Assembly (NCBI GenBank): GCA_031288745.1
Contig: JAITQT010000210.1
Location: 1 to 14,146, forward strand
Source: Deltaproteobacteria bacterium
Lineage (GTDB): Bacteria > Desulfobacterota > Desulfarculia > Adiutricales > Adiutricaceae
DNA: 14,146 nt
Direction of reading: 5' to 3'
Under the pieces are notes generated by a model, which saw only the letters and a list, made by a program, of their open reading frames with translations, made no database searches and was not told the DNA's origin. Every line of letters starts with the position of its first letter. Position 1 is the first letter of the stretch. The translations under genes and the position numbers were made by a program. This document shows positions 7,401 through 14,146 of this stretch, one piece after another.

Positions 7401-10400
7401 AAAAAATTATAGGGAAAAATATTTTGCTCTTTTTTTTGTAAATTCTGCAAACAAACTTTTATCGCCTTTGGGACCAAATTAGAGACATTAACCCCCGAGG
7501 CGGCCGCATTTTTGACCCAGCAATCAAGGCCAAAGGCCGTAAATTGTCTCTCTAACACTGCAGAAGCGTTTAGAAACAACTTAGGCGGAGGCGGAGAGCC
7601 GGAAATCATAACCTCTGGCTCTGAGAAAAAAAAGAGATCGTGAGGTCTAGCGATAGCCGCCGTTAAGGTTAGGGAGTTTCCGTCTTTGCGGCCAGCTCGG
7701 CCAGTTCGTTGTAAAAATTCGCTTTGACCAGGGGGCACCCCGCAGAGAATCACGGTAGAAAGCTCGCCTATGTCTATCCCCAGCTCCAAAGTCGGGGTGC
7801 AGGAAAGCACGTTCGGGTCCCAAGGCCGGCGCTCTTTAGCTAAAAACTTAAAGCCGGTCTCTACCCTTCTACGATCGTCCTTAGCCAGAAGACCGGTGTG
7901 CTCGGCAGCCACTACTCTGGTTAAATCCTCTTGGCTAAATAACTTACGATAGTATTCCCAGTTATTTTCTTTAGCTAGCTTATAGCGCCCGTTGCACTTA
8001 AGGCGGCGGCAAAAAAGACCCTCGGCTAAAGCTAAATTTTCCTCAGCCACCGAAAAGCTCACCCCGCACTTATTGCAAACTAGACGATGGATCTTAGAAG
8101 AAACGAAGACTAACTCTTTATTAAGGCCGTAGATAAAATAATTTTCAGGGTTAGCTATAATATTAACTAATTTTTCCCTAACAAGTTCCTCTATTATAAT
8201 TTTAGCCACTAAAATATTTTTACTATTATCTACTAGTCCCTTTTTATTTATAACAAAATAATATTTAATAATTTTATTATAAAAATTTAAGACTTTTGAT
8301 TCATCAAGCCTCTCAAAAGTAGAGCGATTCAATGACCTAGATATTTTATCAAAGCTATAAAGTAAGCTAGGACAATCAATTTCAAAATCATGAATTGGAA
8401 GCCATTGATATCGATTTTGAAAAATAAAATTTGTTTTTCCTAATTCTTTAGCTAAATTTTGATAGATCGGATCGTCAAAGTCGCCGTTAGAGAGCATGGT
8501 TTCTAGAAAGCTATAGACTACTTGCTCAAAAATGCGACTTTCTTGGCCCTTAAGTATATTTAATTCCACTCCTAAACGCTCGACCACGCTGACCGCGACT
8601 TTTTTAATAGGTTGTAGAGGAAAATAGAGGGCCGAACAACCCGATTTGGGGAGCGAGCGGCCCAAGTCGCTATTGAGGCCGTATTCAAGCATAATCTCGT
8701 ATTTTAGGCGAGAAGAGACTTGTTCAATTAACCATTCTTTATTTCTCTCACTACTAAAGTGCCCCTGGCGGAGCAAATTTTCGTATTCGTACATCCAAAC
8801 CATATTAGGGGCGATGAAGTTGGCGACGAACCAAAGGTCCTTCTCAGGGTCGGCCCGACAATAATTGATAAATCCTTGGGAAAATTCGGCCAAGGATATA
8901 TTATCGGCTCCTCCGTTTAAGACGTAGCGTTGGATAGCCCCCCTTAGGGCGAAACGCCAGGTTCGAGAATTAAAAAATCCAGCTCTATGGGCCGCGTCTT
9001 GGACGCTATCGGAAAAGGCTAAGGTCTTTTTATCGTCATTATATTTTGAGGCAAACATTAAAGATAGTTCGGCGCTAATGGCCGTCACGTCTTTTAGGCC
9101 TATGATGACTAGCCCTTGAGTTGAACCGCAAAAGGGGCAGACAAATCGATTGCCCAAAGCGCCAATAACCTTATTTTTGGTTTCTAATGGAGGAACCACC
9201 ACGGCCACCCCCCCATCGTAACCGCAAGCGGGGCAAGGCTTTTTTTGATCATCACCGGAGTGTACTGGATAGAGTTTTAAACAATTAGGGCACAATAGTG
9301 AGCAAAGTTTGGGATCTAAATTAGCCTCGTTTTCATAGGGAAACATGGCCACGACGTTTTTGTGGCACCCAAAGTAGCCATAATAAAAATCGAACAAATC
9401 CAAAATAAATACGAAACTATTTTCTCTTTTAATGGAAACCCAGCCGGTTTCACCGCAGTCGCGACAATTAATGACCGGCAGATAATGCGGAGCTTGCTTT
9501 TCGTTAAGATCGATAGCTGAAGAAAAGACGATTTCCTCTTTGCGGCCCACTTTAGCTACTAACCGAGTTAGCTCTCTAATCCATAATTGAACCGAAACGG
9601 TTAAAAAGGGACGAGGGTTATCTATAGTGCCCGAGCGGGCGTGAGAAATTAGATCGAAGAGGGCCCGGAGAGCGGCCTGGGACGATAGTCCCTCGTCAAA
9701 TTCTGGATAGAGCCGACGCACCGTTTTAAGTAAAGCGCTTAGCTGAAAATATCGGCCCGAAGCCAAGGTCAAGAGATTTTGGAAAAAAACATGGTTCATT
9801 AGCTTTCGGCCTAAGCTTAGGCGAGTTTCCAAGGTGTTAATTTGGCTTTTATCGGGAGCTTTATTAAGCCAAATCTGGCAGGCTCTGGTCAGGTAAGATT
9901 CTTTATCTTCGAACTCCCAGACGCTCTCCAGCTCTTGCATCTGAGTCTGGATGGGGATGGTGAAATCATCAATTTGATAAGAGTCGAAAAAGGCTTCAGG
10001 AGTTACTCTTTCTTCGGTTATCACCGAAGAGGGCTCGAAAGATTCGCCAAATAATTGTTCGGCAAAGGCCCGCATCTCTTCGGTCGATTGCTTATCACCC
10101 ATGGTAGCCGAGGCCCCGACGCAGCAAAGATAGTTTTCCTTCGACTCCAACCTAGTTTTAAGTCGACGCAAAAGACAGGCCAAATCGGTCCCTTGGGCCC
10201 CATCGAAGGTGTGGCACTCGTCTACGATGATAAATTTTAAACTTTGAGGGGAATTTTGATCCCAAACAGCCGCATCATCGGGTCTAACTAAAAGATAATC
10301 TAGCATCTTGAAGTTAGTTAATAAGATGTCGGGAGGGCTGTACCTCATCGTTTCGTGATCGGAAATTATCTGATCGGCTCGCATCCCTTTACCAGGGGAA

Positions 10401-10903
10401 CTCTCCAGACCACCCACGTAGAGGCCGGCGGTGACGTTGCCTTTTAATTTTGGGCTCTTATAAATTAATTGAGCTAAACGTTTGGCCTGATCGTTCGCTA
10501 AAGCGTTCATGGGGTAGATTAAGAGGGCTTTAACCCCGGGCTGCCCCCTATGTTTATAGCAGTATTCTAATATCGGATAGAGAAAGCACTCCGTCTTTCC
10601 CGAGCCTGTGCCGGTGGAGATAAGAGTGGAACGCAGGTTAGGGCCCGTTAACCTTTGGAAGGCTTTATTTTGGTGAACGTAAGGTTTTAAATTTAAGGCG
10701 ATAGCCTCAAAAGGGTTGGGGGCGTTTTCTTCAACTTCAAAGGGGAGACGAATGGCTAAGAAAGGCTCGTGAAAAAAAACTGACGGTTGGGTAACCGAGC
10801 GGGCCAACGAACCTTTAAAAACCGAATTAGCTATGGGAAAAGCCGATTCGAGATAATCTAATAATCCTTTTTGGAGCCTAAAAGCTAGCGCATTGGGCAA
10901 CAT
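4484..10903 (-). CDS. Giant DEAD/DEAH helicase with zinc clusters, DUF1998 (MZB) and REase-like C-terminus
   Basis: This 2139-residue superfamily 2 helicase has Walker A GTGSGKT (98-104), YPMNALANDQA (130-140), VDECH (227-231), SAT (265-267), AFSDSVQDAAHRAGFF (629-644), TPTLELGIDIG (1036-1046) and QRTGRAGR (1065-1072). Possible zinc ligands cluster at C480/C483, C534/C538/C541, C557/C560, C589/C592, C943/C946/C965/C970, C1372/C1375/C1389-C1395 and C1502/C1505/H1517/C1521. A DUF1998 region at about 1545-1685 holds YDSVPGGTGYL (1612-1622) and C1645, C1647, C1656, C1659. A PD-(D/E)XK-like region at about 1750-1830 has RADFVLWP (1772-1779), VAVFVDGFRYH (1789-1799) and DTLKRQALRKAGFRVFTF (1806-1823). 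The last ~300 residues are unassigned. The ATG at 10903 is the first possible start because TAA lies three codons upstream, but its ribosome site is poor (AAGG only 2 nt away, GGGGAG 14 nt away). It resembles DruE and related DUF1998 helicases in size and layout. The function is probably foreign-DNA recognition or processing, inferred. Confidence 0.93.
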   Translation of the reverse strand: MLPNALAFRLQKGLLDYLESAFPIANSVFKGSLARSVTQPSVFFHEPFLAIRLPFEVEENAPNPFEAIALNLKPYVHQNKAFQRLTGPNLRSTLISTGTGSGKTECFLYPILEYCYKHRGQPGVKALLIYPMNALANDQAKRLAQLIYKSPKLKGNVTAGLYVGGLESSPGKGMRADQIISDHETMRYSPPDILLTNFKMLDYLLVRPDDAAVWDQNSPQSLKFIIVDECHTFDGAQGTDLACLLRRLKTRLESKENYLCCVGASATMGDKQSTEEMRAFAEQLFGESFEPSSVITEERVTPEAFFDSYQIDDFTIPIQTQMQELESVWEFEDKESYLTRACQIWLNKAPDKSQINTLETRLSLGRKLMNHVFFQNLLTLASGRYFQLSALLKTVRRLYPEFDEGLSSQAALRALFDLISHARSGTIDNPRPFLTVSVQLWIRELTRLVAKVGRKEEIVFSSAIDLNEKQAPHYLPVINCRDCGETGWVSIKRENSFVFILDLFDFYYGYFGCHKNVVAMFPYENEANLDPKLCSLLCPNCLKLYPVHSGDDQKKPCPACGYDGGVAVVVPPLETKNKVIGALGNRFVCPFCGSTQGLVIIGLKDVTAISAELSLMFASKYNDDKKTLAFSDSVQDAAHRAGFFNSRTWRFALRGAIQRYVLNGGADNISLAEFSQGFINYCRADPEKDLWFVANFIAPNMVWMYEYENLLRQGHFSSERNKEWLIEQVSSRLKYEIMLEYGLNSDLGRSLPKSGCSALYFPLQPIKKVAVSVVERLGVELNILKGQESRIFEQVVYSFLETMLSNGDFDDPIYQNLAKELGKTNFIFQNRYQWLPIHDFEIDCPSLLYSFDKISRSLNRSTFERLDESKVLNFYNKIIKYYFVINKKGLVDNSKNILVAKIIIEELVREKLVNIIANPENYFIYGLNKELVFVSSKIHRLVCNKCGVSFSVAEENLALAEGLFCRRLKCNGRYKLAKENNWEYYRKLFSQEDLTRVVAAEHTGLLAKDDRRRVETGFKFLAKERRPWDPNVLSCTPTLELGIDIGELSTVILCGVPPGQSEFLQRTGRAGRKDGNSLTLTAAIARPHDLFFFSEPEVMISGSPPPPKLFLNASAVLERQFTAFGLDCWVKNAAASGVNVSNLVPKAIKVCLQNLQKKEQNIFPYNFLAYVQANVKTLIEDFLKMFSGQLDEFSARQIDLFATGPVNSPMRLKIEESFLFLKEQWESILNGAKELKNKIKFYKAKPQDSSFDEKISKLTVDIEALTYVINHIVGKNIYNFLSDEGILPNYAFPEAGVILKAVLKPVAKAKGKLKKEGGKKIKIPAKIYEFHRPAASAISELAPDNTFYVQGRKLSIDQIDLTTAQPALWRLCPKCSYARLEADNQSVACCPRCGCVEWSDVGQIRNMVKARLVFSNFDAKDLIGDAQETREKTFFNTQMLVDVDEEQKGLEAFEMSNRDFPFGYEFVPKATLREINFGPRDYDGERLSVAGANLVRKGFKICRACGKVQTRKDKAIHASTCQYSDIATDTTEDNSQLIEPCLFLYREFQTEAIRLLIPATTLSNDLVALESFSAAFMLGMREQFGNVDHLRACVSQAPEGKHDFQRQYLVVYDSVPGGTGYLKQLFQGQALIGVFEKALGALKSCPCKDDPQKDGCYRCLYHYRQSRNIGQISRKTALSLLNSILGGKDNIIQISSVGQINIESLLESELEKSFVEALPKIKTDESSSSFVKLTKAIIRGREGYSLRAGECVWELEPQVKIDQAYGLPIETRADFVLWPVKFNENKKPVAVFVDGFRYHKESVDRDTLKRQALRKAGFRVFTFSWSDVQSIFKNKLDYATKVLSSNHTPHPKFYTWVANQGQAALLRPDSLSPLDLLVNYLEKPSAEEIFISQAKAYAFSMLEIDKLNSEDDYNQWSAKFNPAIQAFGLDASDLGFSFGQTFFGSWHPRSSKSDLEIMAGVKVEDLKSNRENSKVIVLALLEDRPQHIGEAFEAEWNGFWHFFNLMQFFDYFYPLTSQGLQKESYHQLSSPVVAREAGSITTELGEWEECFSQLADQEAESFARKIMELECPVPSVVGFELIGDNQSVIAEAEMAWVDDRLVFLREDQLLNAQIFDQKGFRVLTSESVLSKEIFERKNS

Positions 10904-11094
10904 GGCCTTATGTTAATCTCCCCATTGGTTGGTTTAGACTATAAAGGGCTTAAGGCCCTCTAAAGTTAAAGCTAAAAATATTGACCAAGGCTATTAGCTT
11001 TTAACGCAAGTCTTCATCTAGCCGGACGCATGGCCAGCCTATTCTTATTGAGAGAAAATTTACTCTTAAACAAAGCCCTAAATACTAAATAACC
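10904..11094. other. Intergenic gap upstream of the helicase module
   Basis: This 191-nt stretch separates rsmA from the giant helicase gene, the largest gap between neighbours to the right of position 2313. It probably holds the promoter of the helicase module, since the other gene junctions in the module and in the rsmA-tsaD-CDF block are overlaps or a 7-nt gap. No convincing -35/-10 pair could be assigned. It contains an imperfect inverted repeat and a small AGGGC/GCCCT hairpin at 10945-10959, about 42 nt in front of the helicase start. Confidence 0.5.
10965..11005. promoter_or_regulatory. Imperfect inverted repeat, candidate operator for the helicase module
   Basis: On the plus strand GTTAAAGCTAAAAATA (10965-10980) is mirrored by TATTAGCTTTTAAC (10992-11005). 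The arms share the core GTTAAA-AGCT-AATA with one or a few unpaired bases each, around an 11-nt centre. It lies about 60-100 nt upstream of the helicase start, where a promoter or operator would be expected. AT-rich dyads arise easily by chance, so this is tentative. Confidence 0.25.
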
Positions 11095-11952
11095 TTAGCC
11101 GCCCTCTTCCAAAATAACCGCCAAAGCGGCTAAGACCTTTGGGGCAAGGGTTTGAGGTCTCAAACTTGGGTCAAGACTTAGGTTTTTAAGGGCTTTATCA
11201 GCCTTCTCCGCTCCGTAGGCCGCAGCGAGGTTGTTAAATATGGTCTTTCGCCTGGCGTGAAAGGCGGCTAAGGTTAGCTTAGAGAGCGATTGCGGCTTTA
11301 AGTTAGGACAAAGCTCTAACGGCTTTTTTGTTAAGGCTATCAAGGCGCTTTCTACTTTAGGCCTGGGAAAAAAAGAAGCCGCCGAGATAGTGGTTAATAT
11401 TTTAACCTCGTGCCACAGCGCCGCCGCTATGGTTAATCGTCCGTAATCGCGTCCGCCCGGAGGGGCTATTAGCCTTAAGGCCATCTCTTTTTGGAGGGTA
11501 AAAACGCCGAGGCCAACCTTTTGGTCCATAAACCAAAAAAGAATAGGAGTGGAGATGTTGTAGGGGAGATTGCCGCAAACTAAATCGGGCTTAAAGCCAA
11601 GGTCTCGCTCAAGATTGAACGTTAAAACGTCGGCTTGAATCACTTTTAAAGAGCCATCTATGGCTGGCCGCCAAAGCCTAAGCGCGCTAGCTAGCCCTCT
11701 ATCTACTTCTATGGCCCAAACTAGGGCCCCTTGCTCCAAAAGGGCCTCGGTTAAAGCCCCCAGGCCTGGACCTATCTCGACCACTCTCTTTGGCTCTTTT
11801 TTAAGCTCTTCGCCTTCGAGTCCGCCTTGTTCGCTTTGTAAAATAAGAGAGGCCAAATGGCTGGCTAGTGACTTATCTTTAATAAAATTTTGTCCCCTAA
11901 AGCGGCTAGGGGCCAAACCTAAACCAGCTAGCCTCTTTCTTGGACCGCTCAC
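11095..11952 (-). CDS. rsmA: 16S rRNA (adenine1518-N6/adenine1519-N6)-dimethyltransferase
   Basis: RsmA (KsgA) uses S-adenosylmethionine to dimethylate two adjacent adenines in the 3'-terminal hairpin of 16S rRNA, a late check in small-subunit assembly. At 285 residues it has normal family length. It shows the N-terminal GQNFIKD (20-26), the SAM-binding loop VVEIGPGLGALTEAL (57-71), an acidic ribose-contacting strand AIEVD (80-84), QADVL (106-110), the catalytic NLPYNIS (128-134), and the C-terminal SFFPRPKVESALI (193-205) with FHARRKTIFNNL (231-242). A charged insert near residues 41-56 lengthens the region before motif I. The start is GTG inside a 4-nt GTGA overlap with the end of tsaD, with GGAG 8 nt upstream, so translation is coupled. 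It is the last gene of the CDF-tsaD-rsmA block. The assignment is very secure. Confidence 0.97.
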   Translation of the reverse strand: MSGPRKRLAGLGLAPSRFRGQNFIKDKSLASHLASLILQSEQGGLEGEELKKEPKRVVEIGPGLGALTEALLEQGALVWAIEVDRGLASALRLWRPAIDGSLKVIQADVLTFNLERDLGFKPDLVCGNLPYNISTPILFWFMDQKVGLGVFTLQKEMALRLIAPPGGRDYGRLTIAAALWHEVKILTTISAASFFPRPKVESALIALTKKPLELCPNLKPQSLSKLTLAAFHARRKTIFNNLAAAYGAEKADKALKNLSLDPSLRPQTLAPKVLAALAVILEEGG

Positions 11953-12986
11953 GAAAGGTTCTCCACGGGCCAGCGAGGCCGAGCCTCGGCCGAAAGAGAG
12001 AGTAAGCCAAGATTATTTTCTATTTGATAGGCCCCCAAATAGGCGATCATGGCCGCGTTATCGGCGCACCAGCGCCTCGGGGCAATATAGAGCGGAAGGT
12101 TAAGCTCTATAAATCTTTGCGCCATGGCCCTTCTTAAGCACTCGTTGGCAGCCACCCCTCCAGCTAAGATGGCCCCGCGGGCCTTATATTTTATAGCCGC
12201 TGCTGAAAGCTTAGAGACCAAGACCTCAACGGCCGTGGCCTGAAAGGAGGCAGCTAAATTTTTTAATTTAATAGAGTCAGCCGGCTCATCGTCCATATTC
12301 TCTTCAGCATAGATAGTCCGCACTCGAGTCTTAAGGCCGCTAAAAGAAAAATCGAATCCTTGATTTAATAGTGGCCTAGTTATCTTATAACTATTGGGAT
12401 CGCCTTGGCTAGCCAAGCGCTCTATTTTGCTCCCTCCGGGGTAGCCTAAGCCCATGAGCTTAGCCGATTTATCAAAGGCCTCCCCGGCCGCGTCGTCAAC
12501 AGTGCGGCCTATAGTGGTAAAATCCAAGTAGCTTTTTACTAAAAACAAACTAGTGTGTCCACCGCTGGCCACCAAAGCCATAAGTGGAAATTGCGGCTGA
12601 GGCGGGGGAGAGTGCTTGGGGAGAAATAAAAAAGGTGCCAAGGCGTGGGCTTGAACGTGGTTGACCCCGGTTAGGGGGAGAGAGGCGGCCATAGAAAGGC
12701 CCTTGGCGAAATTTAAGGCAACTAATAAGGCCCCCACCAGCCCTGGCCCTAAAGTAACGGCCACGGCCTCTACTTGCTCTAAGCTAAGGGAGGCTTCTAT
12801 AAACGTTTGCTCAACTATGACTTCAATTGCTTCTAAATGAGCCCTTGAAGCTATTTCTGGGACCACACCGCCGTAGAGGCGGTGGAGATCGAGCTGGCTT
12901 CTTACGACCTCGCCAAGGACTTGGCCGTTTTCAACTAAAGCTGCTGCCGTCTCGTCGCAGCTACTTTCTAAACCTAAGACGAGCAT
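11949..12986 (-). CDS. tsaD: tRNA N6-threonylcarbamoyladenosine synthase subunit TsaD
   Basis: TsaD (formerly Gcp/YgjD) works in the cytoplasm with TsaB and TsaE to move the threonylcarbamoyl group from the TsaC-made adenylate to A37 of tRNAs that read ANN codons. The 345-residue length is typical. Diagnostic segments are LGLESSCDETAAALVENG (4-21), GGVVPEIASRAH (39-50), the metal-binding H110 and H114 in NHVQAHALAP (109-118), LVASGGHTSLFLV (138-150), DDAAGEAFDKSAKLMGLGYP (164-183), AGGVAANECLRRA (275-287) and CADNAAMIAYLG (307-318). A short proline-rich stretch at 126-133 is a local variation. The ATG at 12986 gives the expected N-terminus even though no good Shine-Dalgarno precedes it. The start lies 7 nt after the CDF transporter stop, so coupling or shared transcription is likely. 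No tsaB, tsaC or tsaE is in view. Very secure. Confidence 0.98.
   Translation of the reverse strand: MLVLGLESSCDETAAALVENGQVLGEVVRSQLDLHRLYGGVVPEIASRAHLEAIEVIVEQTFIEASLSLEQVEAVAVTLGPGLVGALLVALNFAKGLSMAASLPLTGVNHVQAHALAPFLFLPKHSPPPQPQFPLMALVASGGHTSLFLVKSYLDFTTIGRTVDDAAGEAFDKSAKLMGLGYPGGSKIERLASQGDPNSYKITRPLLNQGFDFSFSGLKTRVRTIYAEENMDDEPADSIKLKNLAASFQATAVEVLVSKLSAAAIKYKARGAILAGGVAANECLRRAMAQRFIELNLPLYIAPRRWCADNAAMIAYLGAYQIENNLGLLSLSAEARPRWPVENLS
11961..11964 (-). promoter_or_regulatory. Shine-Dalgarno site of rsmA
   Basis: GGAG lies 8 nt upstream of the GTG start of rsmA, within the last codons of tsaD. It supports the non-ATG start and the GTGA overlap. Confidence 0.7.
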
Positions 12987-12993
12987 GGGCCCA

Positions 12994-14007
12994 TTATTTT
13001 TCTTTCTTTGAGTTATCGGTACTCGGTTGGAGGATGAGAGGGTTTTCTTGATGGCTGCAGGTTTTATTAATTGAGCTTTTTTGCTTATCGCGATTAAAGA
13101 TCTTTAACTTTTCTATATCCACCGGTTCTAAATGAAAAGTGACCTTAGCCTCGGGGAAATGCTCTATAACTCCAGAGACGACCTTTACCCCCAACTCATG
13201 GGCTTGGCTTACGCTTAAGCGGCCGTCAACTAACAAATCGACTAAGATAATCCTAAAGGGCCCGCTTCTACGAGTGCGCAGCCGACGAAAACCTATGACC
13301 ATAGGGGTCATAGCTTGGATGTGATCTTCGATGAGTTTAATTTCAAGAGGGGAGAGAGAGTGGTCCACTAAGGCCCCAACAGCCCGCCACCCCAAAGACC
13401 AGCCAGCCCGCAAAATCAAAATAGAAACACCTAAGGCACAAAAGCTATCGATAAAGCTAAGATTGATCATGGGGTTTAAAAAGTGCCCCGTCTCAATAAC
13501 CACTAGAGCCCCTAATATGCCACAAGAGGTGTAGACGTCAGTCCTTAAGTGCCAGCCGTCGGCCTCAAGGGCCGGAGAATTAGTAGCTCGGCCTATTTTA
13601 AATAACTTTTCAGAAATAAAAAAATTGACCAAGCTAGAAACTAGCATAACTAAGATGCCGCTCTTAAGGCTTAGTAGGACGCGACCCTCGATTAGGCCTA
13701 AGACGCTATGATAAGAAATATATAGGCCGCCCACAATTATCAGCATTGATTCAAACAAGGCGGCCAGGTTCTCTGTCTTACCGTGTCCAAAGGGGTGATC
13801 GTAATCAGCCGGGGCATCGGAGACCCTGACTGCCCCCCAGGCTAGAAGAGAGGCTAAAAGATCTAAAAAGGAATGAACAGCCTCGCCGACGATGGCCACC
13901 GACCCAGTAAAGAAACCGGCCGCCAACTTAAGGACGATAAGCGCGCTGTTAGAAATAATCGATAATCTTGCGCAAGCCCTCTTTTCATTATGGTAACCGT
14001 TCACCAA
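12994..14007 (-). CDS. Cation diffusion facilitator (CDF) family metal/proton antiporter
   Basis: This 337-residue inner-membrane protein belongs to the CDF family, which exports divalent metals such as Zn, Fe, Mn or Cd in exchange for protons. About six hydrophobic segments are visible (roughly 15-35, 39-60, 83-105, 115-133, 160-180, 184-203), then a cytoplasmic ferredoxin-like domain (about 210-297) ending in FHLEPVD. Metal-site signatures are HSFLD (H45, D49) in segment 2, DHPFGHGKTE (70-79), and EADGWHLRTD (H153, D157) in segment 5. The HxxxD plus HxxxD pair differs from the DxxxD plus HxxxD pair of YiiP/FieF and hints at zinc preference, but metal choice cannot be read with confidence. 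A polar tail of about 40 residues follows the C-terminal domain. The start is TTG at 14007, with GTG at 14004 as the alternative; GGGG at 14021-14018 lies 10 nt upstream of TTG. It heads the block with tsaD and rsmA, without an obvious functional link. Confidence 0.93.
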   Translation of the reverse strand: MVNGYHNEKRACARLSIISNSALIVLKLAAGFFTGSVAIVGEAVHSFLDLLASLLAWGAVRVSDAPADYDHPFGHGKTENLAALFESMLIIVGGLYISYHSVLGLIEGRVLLSLKSGILVMLVSSLVNFFISEKLFKIGRATNSPALEADGWHLRTDVYTSCGILGALVVIETGHFLNPMINLSFIDSFCALGVSILILRAGWSLGWRAVGALVDHSLSPLEIKLIEDHIQAMTPMVIGFRRLRTRRSGPFRIILVDLLVDGRLSVSQAHELGVKVVSGVIEHFPEAKVTFHLEPVDIEKLKIFNRDKQKSSINKTCSHQENPLILQPSTDNSKKEK

Positions 14008-14146
14008 GTCTTTTTTTCCCCACGTTACGGCTGGTAGCGACTTTTGAGTTGTAATTAAGTTTTAGCATACCCTTAAGTTCTTAACATTAGTTCTTTTAAC
14101 GTTTCTACTTAGCTCTCTGCTCCAACCATATATTTTAACTTTGATT
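14008..14146. other. Upstream region of the CDF-tsaD-rsmA block
   Basis: These 139 nt probably contain the promoter of the leftward housekeeping block. On the minus strand several AT-rich hexamers (for example TATGCT, and TATATG nearer the edge) could be -10 boxes, but none has a matching -35 at good spacing, so no promoter is called. The only clear element is the GGGGA ribosome site at its left end. No gene was recognised. Confidence 0.45.

Noticed and set aside
2313..10903. Naming the helicase pair as Druantia, DISARM or Gabija
   Set aside because: The giant helicase resembles DruE in size and DUF1998 content, and the second gene is UvrD-like as GajB is, but no diagnostic partner gene of those systems is present in the window.
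11660..12103. 147-codon plus-strand open frame across the rsmA/tsaD junction
   Set aside because: It is antisense to two securely identified genes, and its composition mirrors their codons.
1..14146. CRISPR array, tRNA or rRNA gene, insertion sequence or phage attachment site
   Set aside because: No regularly spaced repeats, cloverleaf, rRNA-like stretch, transposase or integrase motif, or paired terminal repeats were seen on either strand.

Overview
This is a bacterial window. All six recognisable protein genes read on the minus strand, so they are transcribed from right to left here. Three of them encode ordinary bacterial core or transport proteins: a CDF metal transporter, TsaD and RsmA. 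GTG and TTG starts and tight gene overlaps also point to a bacterium. tsaD next to rsmA, together with a PF09820-type ATPase, would fit a Desulfobacterota/deltaproteobacterial-like or other anaerobic host-associated lineage. That placement is a weak inference; the window has no rRNA or other marker to settle it.

Layout from right to left. Positions 14007-11095 hold a compact housekeeping block: a cation diffusion facilitator transporter (TTG start), tsaD after a 7-nt gap, then rsmA/ksgA with a 4-nt GTGA overlap. TsaD makes the t6A37 modification of ANN-decoding tRNAs, and RsmA dimethylates two adenines of 16S rRNA, so this pair serves translation fidelity and ribosome maturation. A 191-nt gap (10904-11094) with an imperfect inverted repeat separates this block from the next.

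Positions 10903-2313 hold the most interesting part, a two-gene module joined by a TAATG stop/start overlap. The first gene encodes a 2139-residue superfamily 2 DEAD/DEAH-type helicase with several Cys-rich zinc-binding-like clusters, a DUF1998 (MZB) region and a restriction-endonuclease-like C-terminal region. The second encodes a 723-residue UvrD/PcrA-like superfamily 1 helicase whose first ~110 residues look like a RelE/ParE toxin fold. Large DUF1998 helicases are hallmarks of phage-defence systems (Druantia DruE, DISARM DrmA/DrmB), and UvrD-like helicases appear in others (Gabija GajB). The pair is therefore a good candidate for a defence or DNA-processing module. None of the usual partner genes of those named systems is in the window, so it is not called as any of them.

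Positions 771-2312 contain no intact gene. From about 1042 to 2185 the plus strand carries protein-like segments that switch frame repeatedly and are broken by stops. This looks like one heavily decayed gene of unknown identity, ending just before a hairpin at 2187-2216. Positions 1-770 hold the N-terminal 256 residues of an AAA-ATPase-like (PF09820) protein that runs off the left edge, with a perfect TATAAT box about 80 nt upstream of its start.

Taken together, the window looks like the junction between a conserved housekeeping operon and an accessory island holding a nucleic-acid-directed helicase pair, gene debris and a PF09820 ATPase. No transposase, integrase, tRNA, CRISPR array or attachment site was seen.
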